64,000 nt of DNA from positions 124,001 to 188,000 of the forward strand of contig NZ_JACIEM010000005.1 in NCBI RefSeq assembly GCF_014196845.1. Reading direction: 5' to 3'. The notes under the pieces were generated by a model. It made no database searches and was not told the DNA's origin. It was given only the letters and a program-made list of their open reading frames with translations. The first letter of the stretch is position 1; the number at the start of each line of letters is the position of its first letter. This DNA comes from Aurantimonas endophytica (GTDB lineage Bacteria > Pseudomonadota > Alphaproteobacteria > Rhizobiales > Rhizobiaceae). Positions 54,476 through 63,472 of the stretch are shown one piece after another. The position numbers and the translations under genes were made by a program.

Positions 54476-56571
54476 TTGCTCCAGCCTCGTAAGCCAACCT
54501 CACCGGAAGGTGTCCAGCCAACGCTCTCGGCAGCCGCCATTGCCGATTGGGCTACGGGAATGCTCGCGTCACTGGTCCAATGCGTTGGTATCCGGCCCCG
54601 CCTGCTCGCCGTTATACTCGTCGCCGTCACCCCGTTCGTCGTGCTGATCGCCCTCGAAATCCGGTCCGACTTTCGCGAGACGCTCGCCGCCGCCCGGGCA
54701 GAGGTTCGGACTGCGGCTGAACTTGCCGTCAGCAACCAGTCGCGGGCTTTCCTGGAGAGCCGCGTGTTCCTTGAAACCTTGCAATATACGTCCGCGACGA
54801 TGCTCGCGGGCGGCCCCGGATGCGATCCCACCCAGGAGCTTCTGCTCGAGGCCAACCCTCAGTTCGTAAGAATTGGCATCGTCGACCAGGCCCGGACATC
54901 GATCTGCGATCGTTCGACTGTCGCGTCTGGGTTGCTCGGCGAAACCGTGCTTTTCGAGCGAATGGCTGAGGCTGGCTACGACGGATTCGCTGTAGGCGAT
55001 CTTACGACGGGCCACGCGGCAACGCGGCCGACCCTGACTCTGGCGATCCGAGACTCATCAAACACCGGCTTTGTGTTCGTCGGGTACGACCTCGAGTACC
55101 TGCTCGCGATCGGCGATCAAGACAGACTGACGGCCGGTGCGACCACATCGATGCTGGACAGCCGAAGCGGGCGCTTCGTTGCGGTCGACAAAGCAGGAGA
55201 CGTGCGTCTGACGGACCCCGTTCCCGGCGGTGCGCTGGCGCTTGCCATTGGCGAAGGCCCCCGATCTGGCGTCGCTGATGCGGTAGGCCTCGACGGTGTG
55301 GAGCGTATCCTTGGTTTCGCCGCGCTTCCGGGATCGGAGGGTACAGGATTCATCGCGTCGGTCGGCGTCTCGAAGGCGGAAACGCTTGCCCCGGTTTACG
55401 CCCGTTCGATGAAGGCGGCTGCGACGGCACTCCTTGTCTGCCTTCTCGCCTGTCTGGCGACCTGGTGGCTCGGGACGAGAACCCATGTCGTACCGATCGT
55501 CCGGCTGACCAGGATGGCGAAAAGGATCGGCATCGGCGATCTCGAAACGAGGGCCGAAATCGCCCCTTGGCAGGCTCCGGAATTCCGTCGCCTGGGTACA
55601 AAGCACAACATGATGACTGAGCGCCTGCAGGCGGCCCGGGCGGCGGAGCAAGCTGCCGCCGCACGGGATGCGATCTACAGACTGCTCGCCGAGAATACAG
55701 CCGACGTGGTGGTAAGGATTGATGCTGATGGGACGTGCACCTTCGTGTCGCCGGCTGCGCGCGAAGTGTTGGGCACCGACCCCTTCGACATGCTCGGCTC
55801 CGATCCGACCACAATCAGCATCCCGGAGGATCGCGGCGTCGTGGAGGAGATGATCGCAACGCTCCGAAGCGGCGATCGGGTTTCTGACGTCCGCTTCCGT
55901 GTCCGCCATCCGGTAACCGCTGCGAAATGGGTGGAGGTCACTGCACGGCCGCTGGCCGGCGGCGGCGCGGTTTTGGTCGTGCGCGATATCACCAGGCGGG
56001 TGACGATGGAGGAGGAACTCAAGGTAGCCAACCGTCGCCTTGAGGTTCTCGCGTTTGAGGACGCTCTCACCGGCCTGACCAACCGTCGCGCCTTCGATGT
56101 GCGGTTCGATGTCGAGTTCAAGCGAGCGGTCCGCGACAAGACCGATCTCAGCCTCATCATCCTCGACATCGATCGCTTCAAGAACTTCAACGATACCTAC
56201 GGTCATCCCGCAGGTGATGAGTGCCTGCGCCTCGTCGCCACCGCTTTCCGACACAGTCTCAACCGACCGGGCGACGTGGGCGCTCGATACGGGGGGAGGA
56301 GTTCGCCGCGATCCTCCCCGGAACGCCCTTGGAGGGCGCTGCCGACAGGGCGCAGGCCATCCGCTCCGCCATCCGTTTGTTGAGCCATGAACACGCCGGA
56401 TCCGAGTTCAAGATCGTCACGGCGAGCATCGGCGTGGCGACGCTCGCCGCCGGCTCGGGCTATATCGACGCCGCGGGGATGGTGGAGGGAGCGGATCGCA
56501 GACTCTACGAGGCCAAGGCGGGCGGTTGGGACACGATCCGGGCGGACGCTCGACCCCCAACAGGAACCTAA
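54476..56571 (+). pseudogene. Cache-HAMP-PAS-GGDEF diguanylate cyclase, frameshifted in the active-site motif
   Basis: A paralogue of the cyclase at 35 kb with the same layout: TM1 (LLAVILVAVTPFVVLIALEI), periplasmic sensor, TM2 (AATALLVCLLACLATWWLG), HAMP, PAS (LLAENTADVVVRIDADGTCT), GGDEF. The first frame runs to 56383, but the reading becomes nonsense after DVGARYGG. The true C-terminus (GEEFAAILPGTPLEGAADRA, then IVTASIGVATLAAG) continues in the next frame to 56571. The break is a run of six G (56291-56296) where seven would give YGGEEF, so a single-base loss kills the A-site. The TTG start at 54476 has GGAAGGAAAG upstream. If phase-variable or a sequencing slip, the restored protein would be about 698 residues. 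Confidence 0.88.
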
Positions 56572-56650
56572 TCAGGCATCGAGGCCAAGGCTGCGATCAG
56601 GATCGCACACTTGGCTGCGCTCAGGCGGAGCCATGAACATTTGGTTGAAT

Positions 56651-56712
56651 AGCCGAACGGCGGCTTTCGACGGCCGACGGCCCGGAAGCGGACAGGCGGG
56701 TTTCGGCCCCTT
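56651..56712. repeat. Dispersed degenerate repeat, copy 5
   Basis: GCCGAACGGCGGCTTTCGAC followed by GGAAGCGGACAGGCGGGTTT and CGGCCCC. One of the best-preserved copies; located between the broken cyclase and the GNAT gene. Confidence 0.7.
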
Positions 56713-56758
56713 TCTGCAATCAGGCACCAACCCTGAACAGAGGGCATAGCCAAGATGT

Positions 56759-57217
56759 TCAGAGGAAAAGCTTGTAGCCAATGTGAGTGGGTTTGAAGCC
56801 CAGCCTGTCATAGAAGCGGTGAGCATTCGGGCGTGCTTTGTCCGTGGTAAGTTGGACCAAAGAACAGCCACGCGAGCGACACTCTTCCAAGGCCCAAGCG
56901 AACAGGGACTCGCCGATCCTCTCGCCGCGGCGATCACCTACAATCCGCACGGCTTCGATCTGTCCGCGCTTCGATCCATTCCTCGCGAGCCCCGGGATAA
57001 ACGTCAGCTGCAACGTGCCGACGATCTCCATGCTGTCTTGCACTACGCAAAGAAATTGGTTCGGATCGGCGTCGACCTCGCTGAATGCATCGAAATAGTG
57101 CTGGGGAGTCTCCTCTGTGGCTGTCTCGCGCTGCGAACCGAGGTCGTCATCTGCCAGCATCGAGACGATTGCCGGGATATCCGCCAGCGTAGCCCGTCGA
57201 AATGTCAGCTTCACCAT
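56759..57217 (-). CDS. GNAT-family N-acetyltransferase
   Basis: A 152-residue acetyltransferase: MVKLTFRRATLADIPAIVSM start, the beta-4 strand, the acetyl-CoA loop in VRIVGDRRGERIGESLFAWA and the terminal FYDRLGFKPTHIGYKLFL. A GGAGAT site precedes the ATG at 57217; the much longer open frame upstream is a shadow. Family members acetylate amines of small molecules or proteins; target unknown. Intact, unlike the GNAT at 37.9 kb. Confidence 0.92.
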   Translation of the reverse strand: MVKLTFRRATLADIPAIVSMLADDDLGSQRETATEETPQHYFDAFSEVDADPNQFLCVVQDSMEIVGTLQLTFIPGLARNGSKRGQIEAVRIVGDRRGERIGESLFAWALEECRSRGCSLVQLTTDKARPNAHRFYDRLGFKPTHIGYKLFL

Positions 57218-57493
57218 GTGATCTCCTTCCGCGGAGGCTAGCAAGGCCGATGCATCTGCGGCAATTGCTCGGCACGCCGAGAGCCAGCCACCCGTCTGAG
57301 AACGTTCGCGCGACGCGGGGGCCCCGCACACCCTGGTTCTGCCTTGCACCGCGTCGCCGACGAATATTGAAATATCTGGGATCCGCGGACGCTGGTAGGA
57401 TGGCATTCCAGTTCCTGGCGAAGATATCGCTATAGCTTGCCGCTGGCCGCGATTTCGCCTTAGGTGCCGCCATCGAAAGTGGAAGGATTGAAA

Positions 57494-58537
57494 ATGGGAT
57501 CGCTCAAGAACTCGGGTTGGTTGGCCGCACTGGTCATGTGCGCGAGCGTCGCGACAGTGCCGACGAATGCACAGGAGATGAGCTTCTTCCGCATCGGGAC
57601 AGGCGGCACGGCCGGCACTTATTTCCCAATCGGTGGTCTTCTCGCCAACGCCATTTCCAATCCTCCGGGCTCGCGCGCCTGTGACGAGGGCGGCTCCTGC
57701 GGCGTGCCGGGCCTCGTCGCCACCGCCGTCGCGTCGAACGGCTCCGTCGCCAACATCAACGCCATCGCCGGTGGTTCGCTTGAATCGGCGTTCTCGCAGT
57801 CGGATGTCGCCTACTGGGCCTACACGGGCACCGGCGTGTTCGAGGGCCAGCCGGCGGTCGAGAGCGTGCGCGCCATCGCTAATCTGTATCCCGAGAGCAT
57901 CCACCTTGTCGCGCGGGCCGATGCCGGCATCGAGAGCGTTGCGGACCTCGCCGGCAAGAAGGTCTCGATGGACGAACCCGGCTCGGGTACGCTGGTCGAC
58001 GCTCGCCTGATCCTCGAGGCGTACGGGCTAAGCGAGGCCGACATCGAGCCGGAATTCCTCAAGCCCAACCAGGCCGCCGATCTGATGCGCGACGGCAATA
58101 TGGACGCGTTCTTCTTCGTCGGTGGGTTCCCGGCGGGCGCCATCGCGGAACTTGCCACCAGCCTCGACATCTCGCTCGTACCGATCGCTGGGCCGGAGGC
58201 GGATGCGATCGCCGACGAATACGGCTTCTTCTCGGCCAATACGGTGCCGGCCGGCACCTACGAGGGCGTCGACGCCGACGTCCAGACACTGGCGGTTGGT
58301 GCGCAGTGGGTGACGAGCGCCGATCAGCCCGAAGAACTCGTTTACGAGATCACCAAGGCGGTGTGGAACGAGGGCTCGCGGGCGCTGCTCGACGCCGGCC
58401 ATGCCAAGGGCAAGGAGATCCGTATGGAGACTGCACTTCAAGGCGTCGGCATCCCACTGCATCCAGGCGCCGAGCGGTTCTATCGCGAGGCCGGCCTAGA
58501 GATCCCCGCGGCCGCGAAAGCACCGGCCGCACAGTAA
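57494..58537 (+). CDS. TAXI-family TRAP transporter solute-binding protein
   Basis: A 347-residue periplasmic receptor. A signal peptide (LAALVMCASVATVPTNAQ) precedes the TAXI signature FFRIGTGGTAGTYFPIGGLL; the residues after (GSCGVPGLVATAVASNGSVA and QSDVAYWAYTG) match the binding lobe. TAXI proteins bind dicarboxylates, amino acids or similar anions. ATG 57494 is preceded by GGAAGGA. It is followed by the fused permease gene; the two form a transporter. Confidence 0.93.
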   Translation: MGSLKNSGWLAALVMCASVATVPTNAQEMSFFRIGTGGTAGTYFPIGGLLANAISNPPGSRACDEGGSCGVPGLVATAVASNGSVANINAIAGGSLESAFSQSDVAYWAYTGTGVFEGQPAVESVRAIANLYPESIHLVARADAGIESVADLAGKKVSMDEPGSGTLVDARLILEAYGLSEADIEPEFLKPNQAADLMRDGNMDAFFFVGGFPAGAIAELATSLDISLVPIAGPEADAIADEYGFFSANTVPAGTYEGVDADVQTLAVGAQWVTSADQPEELVYEITKAVWNEGSRALLDAGHAKGKEIRMETALQGVGIPLHPGAERFYREAGLEIPAAAKAPAAQ

Positions 58538-58559
58538 GCGTCCAGAGGCGACAGATGCT

Positions 58560-58587
58560 GCGGGATCGGCTCTTGGGCCGGTCCCGC
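58560..58587 (+). terminator. Intercistronic hairpin between TRAP receptor and permease genes
   Basis: GCGGGATCGGC (58560-58570) pairs with GCCGGTCCCGC (58577-58587) around a 6-nt loop, with one G-T pair. It sits 20 bp after the receptor stop and 30 bp before the permease. There is no T-run, so it is more likely an attenuator or mRNA-stability element that favours the abundant receptor. Confidence 0.5.
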
Positions 58588-58619
58588 TTGGCTTGTGAGC
58601 CTAGGCAGGGGACCAGACG

Positions 58620-60650
58620 ATGACGGCGCCGGAGACCACTTTCGACGAAGCCAAAGCCCGCGAGCTTGAGGAAAAGTTCGATCCGGAGGTGCGTTTCCGC
58701 CCGCTCGGACCGGTGGCCGCCTGGATCGCCGCGCTGGCGCTCTTCTCCCTGTCGCTCTTCCACTATTACACCGCCGGCTTCGGCCTGCTGCGCGAGGTCA
58801 CCCATCGTGGCGTGCACATGGCCTTCGTGCTGTCGCTGATTTTCCTGGTCTTCTCCGGCAAGCGCGGCGACGACAAGCTCTATTCCGGCACTCTCTGGCG
58901 GCCGGCCGGCATTCCGGCCATTGACTGGGTGCTGATGGCGCTCGCTGTGGTCTCGACGCTCTACGTGCCGTGGGTCTTCCACGACCTGGCGTTCCGTGTC
59001 GGCAACCCGCTGCCGATCGACGTCATCATGGGCTCGATCCTCATCGTCGTGCTGCTCGAGGCGACGCGCCGTTCGATGGGCTGGCCGCTGCCGGTGATCG
59101 CCATCATCATCATGGCCTACGGCATGTTCGGCCGCTACGCGCCCGGACTCCTCGTCCACCCCGGCGCCTCGTGGTCGACGCTGGTCAACCACCTCTATCT
59201 GACCAGCCAGGGCATCTACGGCCTGCCGGTCGGGGTCGTGGCGACCTACGTCTTCCACTTCGTCCTGTTCGGCGTGCTGGCGACCCGCATGGGGCTCGGC
59301 CAGCTCTTCATCGACGCGGCCACCTCCATCGCCGGGCGGTTTTCCGGCGGCCCGGCCAAGGTTTCGGTGGTCGCCTCGGCACTGATGGGCTCGATCTCGG
59401 GCTCGTCGATCGCTAATGCCGTGACCACCGGCTCGCTCACCATCCCGGCGATGGTGCGCATCGGCTATCCACGCCATTTCGCCGCCGCCGTGGAAGCGGC
59501 CGCCTCGACCGGCGGGCAGATCACGCCGCCGATCATGGGGGCGGCCGCCTTCCTGATGATCGAGTTCCTGGCGATCCCCTATACGCACGTGATGATCGCG
59601 GCGCTGGTGCCGGCCTTCATGCATTTCTTCGGCGTCCTGATGCAGGTGCATTTTGAGGCCAAGCGTCGCGGCCTGCGCGGACTGACGCGAGAGGAGATGC
59701 CGCAGATCTGGCGCGTCCTGAAGCGGGACTGGCCGACGCTCATCCCGCTCTTCGTCCTCGTCGCGATCCTGATGAACGGCTTCACGCCGTATCTGGCGGC
59801 CTTCTGGGGCATCACCGCCTGCATCGTCATCGGGCTGCTCAACCCACGACACCGGCTAACGCCGGTGGACGTTTTCGACGCCTTTGTGACGGGGGCAAAA
59901 TATGCGCTGGCGGTCGGCGCGGCCGCGGCGACGGTGGGCATCGTCATCGGCGTTGTCACGCTGACCGGCGTCTCGTTCAAGGTCGCCTACATCGTCACTT
60001 CTACGGCAACGTCATGGGCTGCCGCGGCGGAAGCGATGATCCCCTTCGGCCTGATGGGCACGGCGACGCTGACACTGCTGATGACGCTGATCCTCACAGG
60101 CGTCGTCTGCATCGTCATGGGCACCGGAGTGCCGACCACCGCCAACTACCTGATCATGGTGACGGTGGCGGCGCCGATCCTGGCGCTGCTCGGCGTCGAG
60201 CCGCTGGTCGCGCATTTTTTCGTCTTCTATTACGGCATTCTCGCCGACATCACCCCGCCGGTGGCGCTCTGCGCCTATGCGACGGCCGGCATCGCCGGGG
60301 CGAATCCGTTCACCGCCGGCAACACGGCCTTCCGACTCGGCATGGGGAAGGCGCTGGTGCCCTTCGTCTTCGTGTTCTCCCCGTCGCTCCTGATCATGGT
60401 GCAGGATTTCAGCCTGCAGGAGTTCGCGCTGGCGACCGTCGGCTGCGTCCTCGGGATCACCGCGCTCTCCGCGGCCTTCTCCGATTATCTGCTGGACCGG
60501 CTTTGGTGGTGGGAGCGCTTACTGCTCGGCTTTGCGGCGATTCTGCTGGTGGCGCCAGAATTGACGACGACGATCATTGGCACGGCGATCTTCATACCGA
60601 TTGCAGCGCGCCCGCTGTTCTGGAAACGAGAGGGCGCTTTGCCGGCGTGA
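58620..60650 (+). CDS. TRAP transporter permease, fused 4TM/12TM (DctQM) type
   Basis: A 676-residue inner-membrane protein in which the small (DctQ-like) and large (DctM-like) TRAP subunits are fused, as is usual with TAXI receptors. Signature text includes GPAKVSVVASALMGSISGSS, then IANAVTTGSLTIPAMVRIGY and AASTGGQITPPIMGAAAFLM, the ion-binding hairpins of the large subunit. Later IVMGTGVPTTANYLIMV supplies the second hairpin. It imports the substrate with a Na+ or H+ gradient. It starts at ATG 58620 after GCAGGGGACC. Confidence 0.95.
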   Translation: MTAPETTFDEAKARELEEKFDPEVRFRPLGPVAAWIAALALFSLSLFHYYTAGFGLLREVTHRGVHMAFVLSLIFLVFSGKRGDDKLYSGTLWRPAGIPAIDWVLMALAVVSTLYVPWVFHDLAFRVGNPLPIDVIMGSILIVVLLEATRRSMGWPLPVIAIIIMAYGMFGRYAPGLLVHPGASWSTLVNHLYLTSQGIYGLPVGVVATYVFHFVLFGVLATRMGLGQLFIDAATSIAGRFSGGPAKVSVVASALMGSISGSSIANAVTTGSLTIPAMVRIGYPRHFAAAVEAAASTGGQITPPIMGAAAFLMIEFLAIPYTHVMIAALVPAFMHFFGVLMQVHFEAKRRGLRGLTREEMPQIWRVLKRDWPTLIPLFVLVAILMNGFTPYLAAFWGITACIVIGLLNPRHRLTPVDVFDAFVTGAKYALAVGAAAATVGIVIGVVTLTGVSFKVAYIVTSTATSWAAAAEAMIPFGLMGTATLTLLMTLILTGVVCIVMGTGVPTTANYLIMVTVAAPILALLGVEPLVAHFFVFYYGILADITPPVALCAYATAGIAGANPFTAGNTAFRLGMGKALVPFVFVFSPSLLIMVQDFSLQEFALATVGCVLGITALSAAFSDYLLDRLWWWERLLLGFAAILLVAPELTTTIIGTAIFIPIAARPLFWKREGALPA

Positions 60651-60744
60651 GCGAAGCATCCGAGCCGGATGCATCAATGCATCGACAAGCTCACATCGCG
60701 ATGGGGAGCTTCAGCTCGCATCGACCACGGCATCTTCACGTTGA

Positions 60745-60800
60745 GACGGCCGCTTTTCCAGATCCGCCACCTGAAGCGGACTGTCTCCATTCGGCCCCAA
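60745..60800. repeat. Dispersed degenerate repeat, copy 6
   Basis: GACGGCCGCTTTTCCAG followed by GAAGCGGACTGTCTCCATTC and GGCCCC; a divergent copy of the family. Confidence 0.5.
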
Positions 60801-60839
60801 GTTCGAGCGCTCTGTGGCGTTCGAACAGCAGCACACTCC

Positions 60840-61274
60840 CTACCGGCCATCCTGGCCGTAGGAGAACGACAATGGGACATTCGCCATTCGATCCGCTCGC
60901 CAGCGTACGCAGGGCATGGAATGCCGGACGCAACCGTTGGTGCCAAACGGGCACTGAAGCCGCAGCAGGTTTGGGCCATCCGCTTCTGGCTCGACCACGA
61001 GGGTAGGCTGCGGGACCGAGCCCTCTTCGATCTGGCGAAACGTATCGATGGCGCCCTGGAGGATGATGCCGATGCCGCCGGCTCCAACGAGGCCCAGCAC
61101 GGTAGATTCACGCAGGTTCAAGTCCTTCTGGTAGAAGTTCTGGAGGAGGAAGCCGTCGTCGCCGTGAGCCATCACGGTAATCCTGTCGGTGGCGAAGCGA
61201 GCGACAAAGCCAAGTGCCTCGTAGAAACGCCGCGATTGGTCATAGTCCTTGGCAGGCACAAATGGTCGAATCAT
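60840..61274 (-). pseudogene. Chimeric frame: VOC N-terminus joined to a PhnE permease fragment
   Basis: The frame begins as a VOC protein (MIRPFVPAKDYDQSRRFYEA, then ITVMAHGDDGFLLQNFY). After about 46 residues it switches to LNLRESTVLGLVGAGGIGII then LQGAIDTFRQIEEG, which matches the C-terminal signature of phosphonate ABC permease PhnE. A third stretch (LLRLQCPFGTNGCVRHSMPC) matches nothing known to me. This is a recombination scar that happens to stay open, not a designed fusion, because neither half is complete. Confidence 0.6.
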
Positions 61275-61373
61275 GAGACCTCGCTCAGTTCGGCGTGGTG
61301 GCATATGTGGCTCTGGGATGCGGTGGCTTCCGAGGAAGGATCGATAGCTGCCGCAGCAGAAGGAAGCCCTTAT

Positions 61374-61609
61374 TCAGCGATCTGACTGTTGAGACGCGAG
61401 TACGTGCGCGACCAAGGCATTGGCGTGACCGTGACCCATGCCGTGGTCATTTCTCAGAATGGCGACCAGTCCATATGCTTTGCCGGAAGATGCTGGCGCA
61501 CAAGATCTTGCCATTCCGCGATCGGGCGCCCGTATCTCTTCTCGATCGATCGGAAGTAGGAGGCTGGTCCCACAACCGGATTGTCGGTCACCGCTGCTGC
61601 TCCGCGCAT
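61374..61609 (-). pseudogene. DUF4287-type protein, single-base frameshift
   Basis: The first frame reads MRGAAAVTDNPVVGPASYFR, then SIEKRYGRPIAEWQDLVRQ and LPAKHMD. The second, from about 61470 down, reads LVAILRNDHGMGHGHANALV and ends at 61374. Together they make the complete DUF4287 pattern (YFxSIEKxYGRPxxxW...H.xLVxxLxxxHGMGHGHANALV). One base missing in GGACTGG explains the break. Members are small proteins of unknown function. Confidence 0.75.
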
Positions 61610-61708
61610 CGTGCTGTCGACCTCATCCTCAACCCTCATTAGCAACATCGCAAGGGCAGGTTTCGAGCAAGCAGATATCGGTGATGAACGGCTTGGTAGG
61701 GTCGGGAC

Positions 61709-61780
61709 CCGAATCGCAGCTTTCGCCGGGAGGCACCCGGAAGCTGCCGGTCTCCTTCCGGCCCGGCGAAGCCGAAGCTA
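61709..61780. repeat. Dispersed degenerate repeat, copy 7
   Basis: CCGAATCGCAGCTTTCGCCG, then CCCGGAAGCTGCCGGTCTCC and TTCCGGCCCGGCG; the second half is more diverged. Confidence 0.5.
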
Positions 61781-61988
61781 TTACTGCTTCGCGCCGCTTC
61801 TCGACCTAAAAGGAGCCGCAACAGTACGCGCGGGTGCCGAAGGCGAACACCGTTAGCGCGCGATGCCGATCAGGGCAATTCCTTGGCGACAGGTAGCCAC
61901 CCTGCTAATCCAGTGATTTTGCACAACCGCTCTTAACGTAAGTGCAGGACCTGGAGGCAATGATCGGCCGCTCAACCTCCGGTGTAAA

Positions 61989-63422
61989 ATGAAAAGAATA
62001 CTCTTCCTCTCAGGTCTTCTGCTTTTGGCCGGCGCCCAGGCCGGGCATGCCGCCAATTGGCTCGTCGAGCGGGTGTCCGGCGCCGCCTGGGCGCTCGCGC
62101 AAGGGCAGGGAAAGGTACGGCTTCAGCCGAGAATGATCGTCCCCGAAGGGGTGACGATCGCGACCGGAGCGAGCGGCCGTGTCCGTCTCGTCAGCGACGG
62201 TAACGCGATGATGGTGTCGCCGAACACGCGAACCGTCGTCGTGCCGGGCTCCAGACCCCGCGAAACCTTCGTCGTGCAGCAGGCGGGACAGGTCGAGTTC
62301 GACGTCCAGAAGCGAGGGCGACCGCACTTTTCCATACAAACTCCTTACCTGGCAGCTGTGGTCAAGGGGACGCGGTTCGCCGTCAGCGTCACAGGCGTGG
62401 CCTCCGCGGTAGACGTGCGGCACGGTCTCGTTTCTGTTCGGGATCTCCGGAGTGGCCAGACGGCCAATGTTGGGGCCAATCAGCGGGCGAGCGCAGGTGC
62501 GAGCTTTACGGGCTTGCAGACGGCCGGAGCCGTTGCCCCGGGGGTCTTCCAAGGGACGCCGACACCCCCGGCGGTTGCCCCGGTGGGCCGCGATCACGGG
62601 AGCTTCCGATCCGATCGGGCGCCCGACCCGGCGAGCTCTTCCGCGGATGCCGCGGGCATGGGGAGCAGCGCACCCAATGGCAGATCCGATGGCGCGAATC
62701 GCTCCGGCGGGCTCGGAGGTCGCAGTGACGGCGGAAGCGGGGGCAATGGTCTCGGCAGGGACGCCGGCGATGCTGCCGCCCGCGGCGACAGGGGGCGCCG
62801 CAGCGCGGACGGCAACTCCCGTGGCAGCCAACGCGCCATGGACGGTCTCGTCGGGCGGGGCAATGGCAAAGGACGCGGCAACGCGTCCGGCGCAGATGGG
62901 AGCGACGCCGCCAGCCGTGACCGTGACAAAGCCCGATCCGACAGGGGACGCGGGAACGCGGAAGCCGCCTCTCGCGGGGGTCGAGGGGGCAGCCTTGGCG
63001 GACGCGGAAACGGCAACGCCGCTAGCGGGAACGGGAACAGCGGTAACGGAAATGGCGGCGCTAACGGAAGAGCCGACGGCAACGGTAACGGACACGGGAA
63101 CGGCGGCGCCAACGGAAACGCAGGCAGCAACGCTAGCAACACCGGCGGCAACGGCAACGCCGGTGGCGGCAACGGGAACAACGGCAACGGAAATGGCGGC
63201 GCCAACGCAAGTGCAGGCGGCAACGCCAGCAATACCGGCGGGAACGGCAACGCCGGTGGCGGCAACGGGAACAATGGCAACGGAAATGGCGGCGTCGACG
63301 CCAGTGCAGGCGGCAGCGCCAGCAATACCGGCGGAAGCCATAACACCGGTGGCGGGAATGCGAGCGAGAACGGCAACGCCGGCAACGGCAAGGCCGGCGG
63401 CAAGGCGAACGGCAGGGGCTGA
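61989..63422 (+). CDS. FecR-domain exported protein with Gly/Asn-rich repeat tail
   Basis: A 477-residue secreted protein: signal peptide (MKRILFLSGLLLLAGAQAGH, cut near HAA), then a FecR-type beta domain (about 30-150) with VPEGVTIATGASGRVRLVSD and TPYLAAVVKGTRFAVSV. From about residue 190 the chain is Gly/Arg/Asp-rich, and from about 330 it is nearly pure Gly/Asn/Ala with a 31-residue tandem repeat. The FecR fold may bind a ligand or interact with a partner membrane protein; the tail could be adhesive or matrix-binding. The following gene is a CHASE2-type sensor, the usual partner of such FecR proteins. Confidence 0.85.
   Translation: MKRILFLSGLLLLAGAQAGHAANWLVERVSGAAWALAQGQGKVRLQPRMIVPEGVTIATGASGRVRLVSDGNAMMVSPNTRTVVVPGSRPRETFVVQQAGQVEFDVQKRGRPHFSIQTPYLAAVVKGTRFAVSVTGVASAVDVRHGLVSVRDLRSGQTANVGANQRASAGASFTGLQTAGAVAPGVFQGTPTPPAVAPVGRDHGSFRSDRAPDPASSSADAAGMGSSAPNGRSDGANRSGGLGGRSDGGSGGNGLGRDAGDAAARGDRGRRSADGNSRGSQRAMDGLVGRGNGKGRGNASGADGSDAASRDRDKARSDRGRGNAEAASRGGRGGSLGGRGNGNAASGNGNSGNGNGGANGRADGNGNGHGNGGANGNAGSNASNTGGNGNAGGGNGNNGNGNGGANASAGGNASNTGGNGNAGGGNGNNGNGNGGVDASAGGSASNTGGSHNTGGGNASENGNAGNGKAGGKANGRG
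63138..63370. repeat. 93-bp tandem repeat in the FecR-protein tail
   Basis: Units begin AA(C/T)ACCGGCGG at 63138, 63231 and 63324, exactly 93 bp apart; the first two are nearly identical and the third decays after 30-40 bp. Each encodes 31 residues rich in Gly and Asn. Tandem identity at the DNA level implies recent slippage or recombination. Confidence 0.85.
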
Positions 63423-63472
63423 TGCGATCGGTCTGACAACGGCATAGTTCCCCTTCAGCAACAGGATTCCAC

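Larger units (their letters stand above)
60651..61988. other. Graveyard region of chimeric gene fragments
   Basis: About 1.3 kb where no intact gene is seen. It holds a VOC-PhnE chimeric frame (60840-61274), a frameshifted DUF4287 gene (61374-61609), two copies of the dispersed repeat (60745-60800 and 61709-61780) and AT-richer upstream sequence for the FecR gene (61890-61988). Confidence 0.6.

Noticed and set aside
62010-63461. A 483-codon minus-strand frame opposite the FecR gene
   Set aside because: It is a mirror of the Gly/Asn repeat (Ala/Val repeats on the other strand); the plus frame has a signal peptide and a FecR domain.
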